This document shows, one piece after another, positions 62,511 through 64,000 of a stretch of DNA of 64,000 bases. Each line of letters opens with the position of its first letter. Position 1 is the stretch's first letter. A model generated the notes under the pieces. It saw only the letters and a list, made by a program, of their open reading frames with translations. It made no database searches and had not been told where the DNA came from. The stretch lies in assembly GCA_021792135.1 (NCBI GenBank), contig JAJYVF010000005.1:1-64000 (forward strand), written 5' to 3'. The DNA is from Acidobacteriota bacterium (lineage in GTDB: Bacteria > Acidobacteriota > Terriglobia > Terriglobales > Acidobacteriaceae). A program made the translations under genes and the position numbers.

Positions 62511-63275
62511 TTGCGAAACCTCACTCATACCCCGGGTTCGCGCCCCGAAGGCGCAACCGGCGAGGGCGACTCCGCCCGCGCCGTCCGCGAGATGTTCGAT
62601 CGGGTTGCCCCCCGTTACGACCTGCTGAACCACCTCCTTTCCTGCAACATCGACCGCCTCTGGTGGCGAAGTGCCGCCCGCCGCTTTCGCCATATCCTCG
62701 CCCGTCCCGACGCGCAGGTGCTCGACATCTGCTGCGGCACCGGAGACCTCACCCTCGCGCTCCTCCGCCACCGCCCTTCCGGCGCTCGGCCCGTCATCGC
62801 CGCCGACTTCTCCCGCCCTATGCTCGAGCGGGCCGCCAAAAAACTGCCGGCCGGGCGCGCCTCCGTGCTCGAAGCCGATGCTCTTCATCTGCCGTTTTCA
62901 GACCGCTCACTCGATCTGATCACCAGCGCCTTCGGATTCCGCAACCTCGCGAACTATCAGGCGGCCCTGGAGGAATTCTTTCGTGCGCTCGCGCCCGGCG
63001 GCGAACTGGGCATCCTGGACTTCAGCCAGCCAGGCGGCCTCATCGGCTCTCTGTACGCCTTCTACTTTCGCCGCGTCCTGCCCGCCATCGGCACCCGCAT
63101 CTCCGGAGTTCGCGGCGCCTATGCCTATCTGCCTTCCTCCGTCGAGAACTTCCCCGCCCCTCCCATCCTGCTCGACATGATGCTCCGGGCAGGGTTCGCC
63201 CGCGTCTCCTGGACTCCCTACAGTTTCGGCATTGCCGGCCTTTGGCGCGGGGTCAGGCCAGCCTGCCGCAAATAG
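62511..63275 (+). CDS. Demethylmenaquinone methyltransferase (UbiE/MenG)
   Basis: A 254-residue SAM-dependent C-methyltransferase for the last step of menaquinone synthesis. MFDRVAPRYDLLNHLLSCNIDRLWWR, VLDICCGTGDLTLALL (SAM motif I), FGFRNLANYQAALEEFFRALAPGGELGILDFSQP and FYFRRVLPAIGTRISG are UbiE signatures. TTG start at 62511; the first 22 residues are variable. Divergent from the GH5 gene. Confidence 0.93.
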   Translation: MRNLTHTPGSRPEGATGEGDSARAVREMFDRVAPRYDLLNHLLSCNIDRLWWRSAARRFRHILARPDAQVLDICCGTGDLTLALLRHRPSGARPVIAADFSRPMLERAAKKLPAGRASVLEADALHLPFSDRSLDLITSAFGFRNLANYQAALEEFFRALAPGGELGILDFSQPGGLIGSLYAFYFRRVLPAIGTRISGVRGAYAYLPSSVENFPAPPILLDMMLRAGFARVSWTPYSFGIAGLWRGVRPACRK

Positions 63276-63317
63276 CCCTTGATCCACCGCCCCTTGATCC
63301 CTGTACGCTGAAAGTGG

Positions 63318-64000
63318 ATGACATCCAGCGCGGCCATTCCCGGGGCATCGCGCGCCAGCGCGGAAAAGCGCTGGGCGGCCCTGATTTCCGTCGCCGTCGC
63401 CTGTATCATGACGGCGCTTAAGCTGCTTGTCGGCCTGCTCACCGGCAGCCTCGGAGTCCTCTCCGATGCCGTGCACTCCGGCCTCGACCTCGCCGGTTCC
63501 GCCCTCACCTTTCTGTCCGTCCGCGTCTCCGATCGCCCTGCCGACCTGAACCACCCCTACGGCCACGCCAAAGTCGAAAATATCTCCGCCTTCCTCGAAA
63601 CCGGCCTGATGGCCGTCTCCGCCATCGGCATTACCGCCGAAGCTGTCAACCGCATCTTCTTTCGTCCCGTCGCCCTGCGCTACTCCATCTGGCCTCTGCT
63701 GGTGATGGGCCTTTCGATCACGGTGGACCTCTGGCGCTCCCGCCGGCTCCGCCGGGTGGCCCTTCGCTACGGCAGCGAAGCCCTGGCCGCCGATGCTCTC
63801 CACTTTGCCTCGGACATCTGGGCCAGCATCGCCGTCCTGTGCGGCCTCGGCGCTTCCTGGCTCGGCACCGTCGAGCACCTGCCCTGGCTGCGCTTTGCCG
63901 ATCCCTTCGCTGCCCTGCTGGTCTCGGCCATGATTCTGGTCTTCGGCTGGCGCCTCGCCTGGCGGGCCGTCGCCGCTCTCACCGATGCCATCCCGGCCGA
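63318..64000 (+). CDS. Cation diffusion facilitator family transporter (partial, cut by the window edge)
   Basis: The open frame from ATG 63318 to the right edge gives about 227 residues of a CDF metal/H+ antiporter. After a short N-terminus come membrane helices with SLGVLSDAVHSGLDLAGS and HPYGHAKVENISAFLETGL, then SEALAADALHFASDIWAS, whose paired Asp and His residues form the metal site. The C-terminal cytoplasmic domain lies outside the window. Likely exports zinc, cobalt, iron or cadmium. Confidence 0.93.
   Translation, partial: MTSSAAIPGASRASAEKRWAALISVAVACIMTALKLLVGLLTGSLGVLSDAVHSGLDLAGSALTFLSVRVSDRPADLNHPYGHAKVENISAFLETGLMAVSAIGITAEAVNRIFFRPVALRYSIWPLLVMGLSITVDLWRSRRLRRVALRYGSEALAADALHFASDIWASIAVLCGLGASWLGTVEHLPWLRFADPFAALLVSAMILVFGWRLAWRAVAALTDAIPA

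Noticed and set aside
1-64000. CRISPR array, prophage or insertion sequence
   Set aside because: No regularly spaced direct repeats, transposase, integrase or phage structural gene was seen; the beta-helix proteins resemble tailspikes but carry signal peptides and lie among glycan genes.

Overview
The window looks like a chromosomal segment of an Acidobacteriota genome (Terriglobia/Acidobacteriaceae-like). Base composition is GC-rich. The lineage hints are a protein of the VWFA-related acidobacterial type, a DUF3106 protein, an exopolysaccharide region rich in Pectate_lyase_3 beta-helix proteins, secreted glycoside hydrolases, and many tightly overlapping (ATGA/GTGA) gene pairs. No phage, insertion sequence or CRISPR array was seen. 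One tRNA (Val, CAC) is present.

Layout. 0.1-9.2 kb: a secreted GH31 glycosidase facing a coupled pair (1047-aa unknown protein and VWFA-domain protein), then a putative haem-b561-like membrane protein coupled to a YceI protein. 9.5-13.5 kb: tRNA-Val, an ECF sigma/anti-sigma pair, a DUF3106 protein, proline dehydrogenase and a small zinc-ribbon-like protein. 13.45-17.06 kb: an assimilatory sulfate reduction operon (cysD-cysN-cysH) preceded by what reads as a complete cysteine-responsive transcription attenuator. This has a near-consensus promoter, a probably leaderless 25-codon peptide with five Cys codons out of six, mutually exclusive 1:2, 2:3 and 3:4 RNA stems, and a strong intrinsic terminator. 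It is the most interesting element of the window. 17-23 kb: GH27 glycosidase, bioY with a small membrane ORF, a GT-C/GtrB/GtrA glycosylation trio, and rpmB. 23-29 kb: P-loop kinase, proS, class A PBP and a YjbQ protein.

28.9-52.7 kb is a large envelope/exopolysaccharide island. It holds two beta-helix proteins, a dTMP-kinase-like P-loop protein, a secreted Pro/Gln-rich membrane protein, a STAS protein, a flippase fused to a ParB/Srx-like domain, a GH99-like lipoprotein, a coupled minus-strand operon (GT-C-like membrane protein, three exported proteins of unknown function, a GT2), a 1406-aa TPR/outer-membrane beta-barrel protein, a GT4 glycosyltransferase, and a phosphoesterase lipoprotein with four tandem Ig-like repeats. 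These genes together suggest synthesis, flipping, export through the outer membrane, and trimming of a polysaccharide.

52.8-64 kb: small proteins including an atypical Flp-type pilin, glpD, a glutaredoxin, an RND/ABC-type periplasmic adaptor without its pump, a DUF4097 protein, a type III polyketide synthase with an FAD oxidoreductase, folD, a small membrane protein, a secreted GH5 hydrolase, ubiE/menG, and the start of a cation diffusion facilitator cut by the right edge.

Assignments rest on reading motifs in the translated sequence; no database search was possible.
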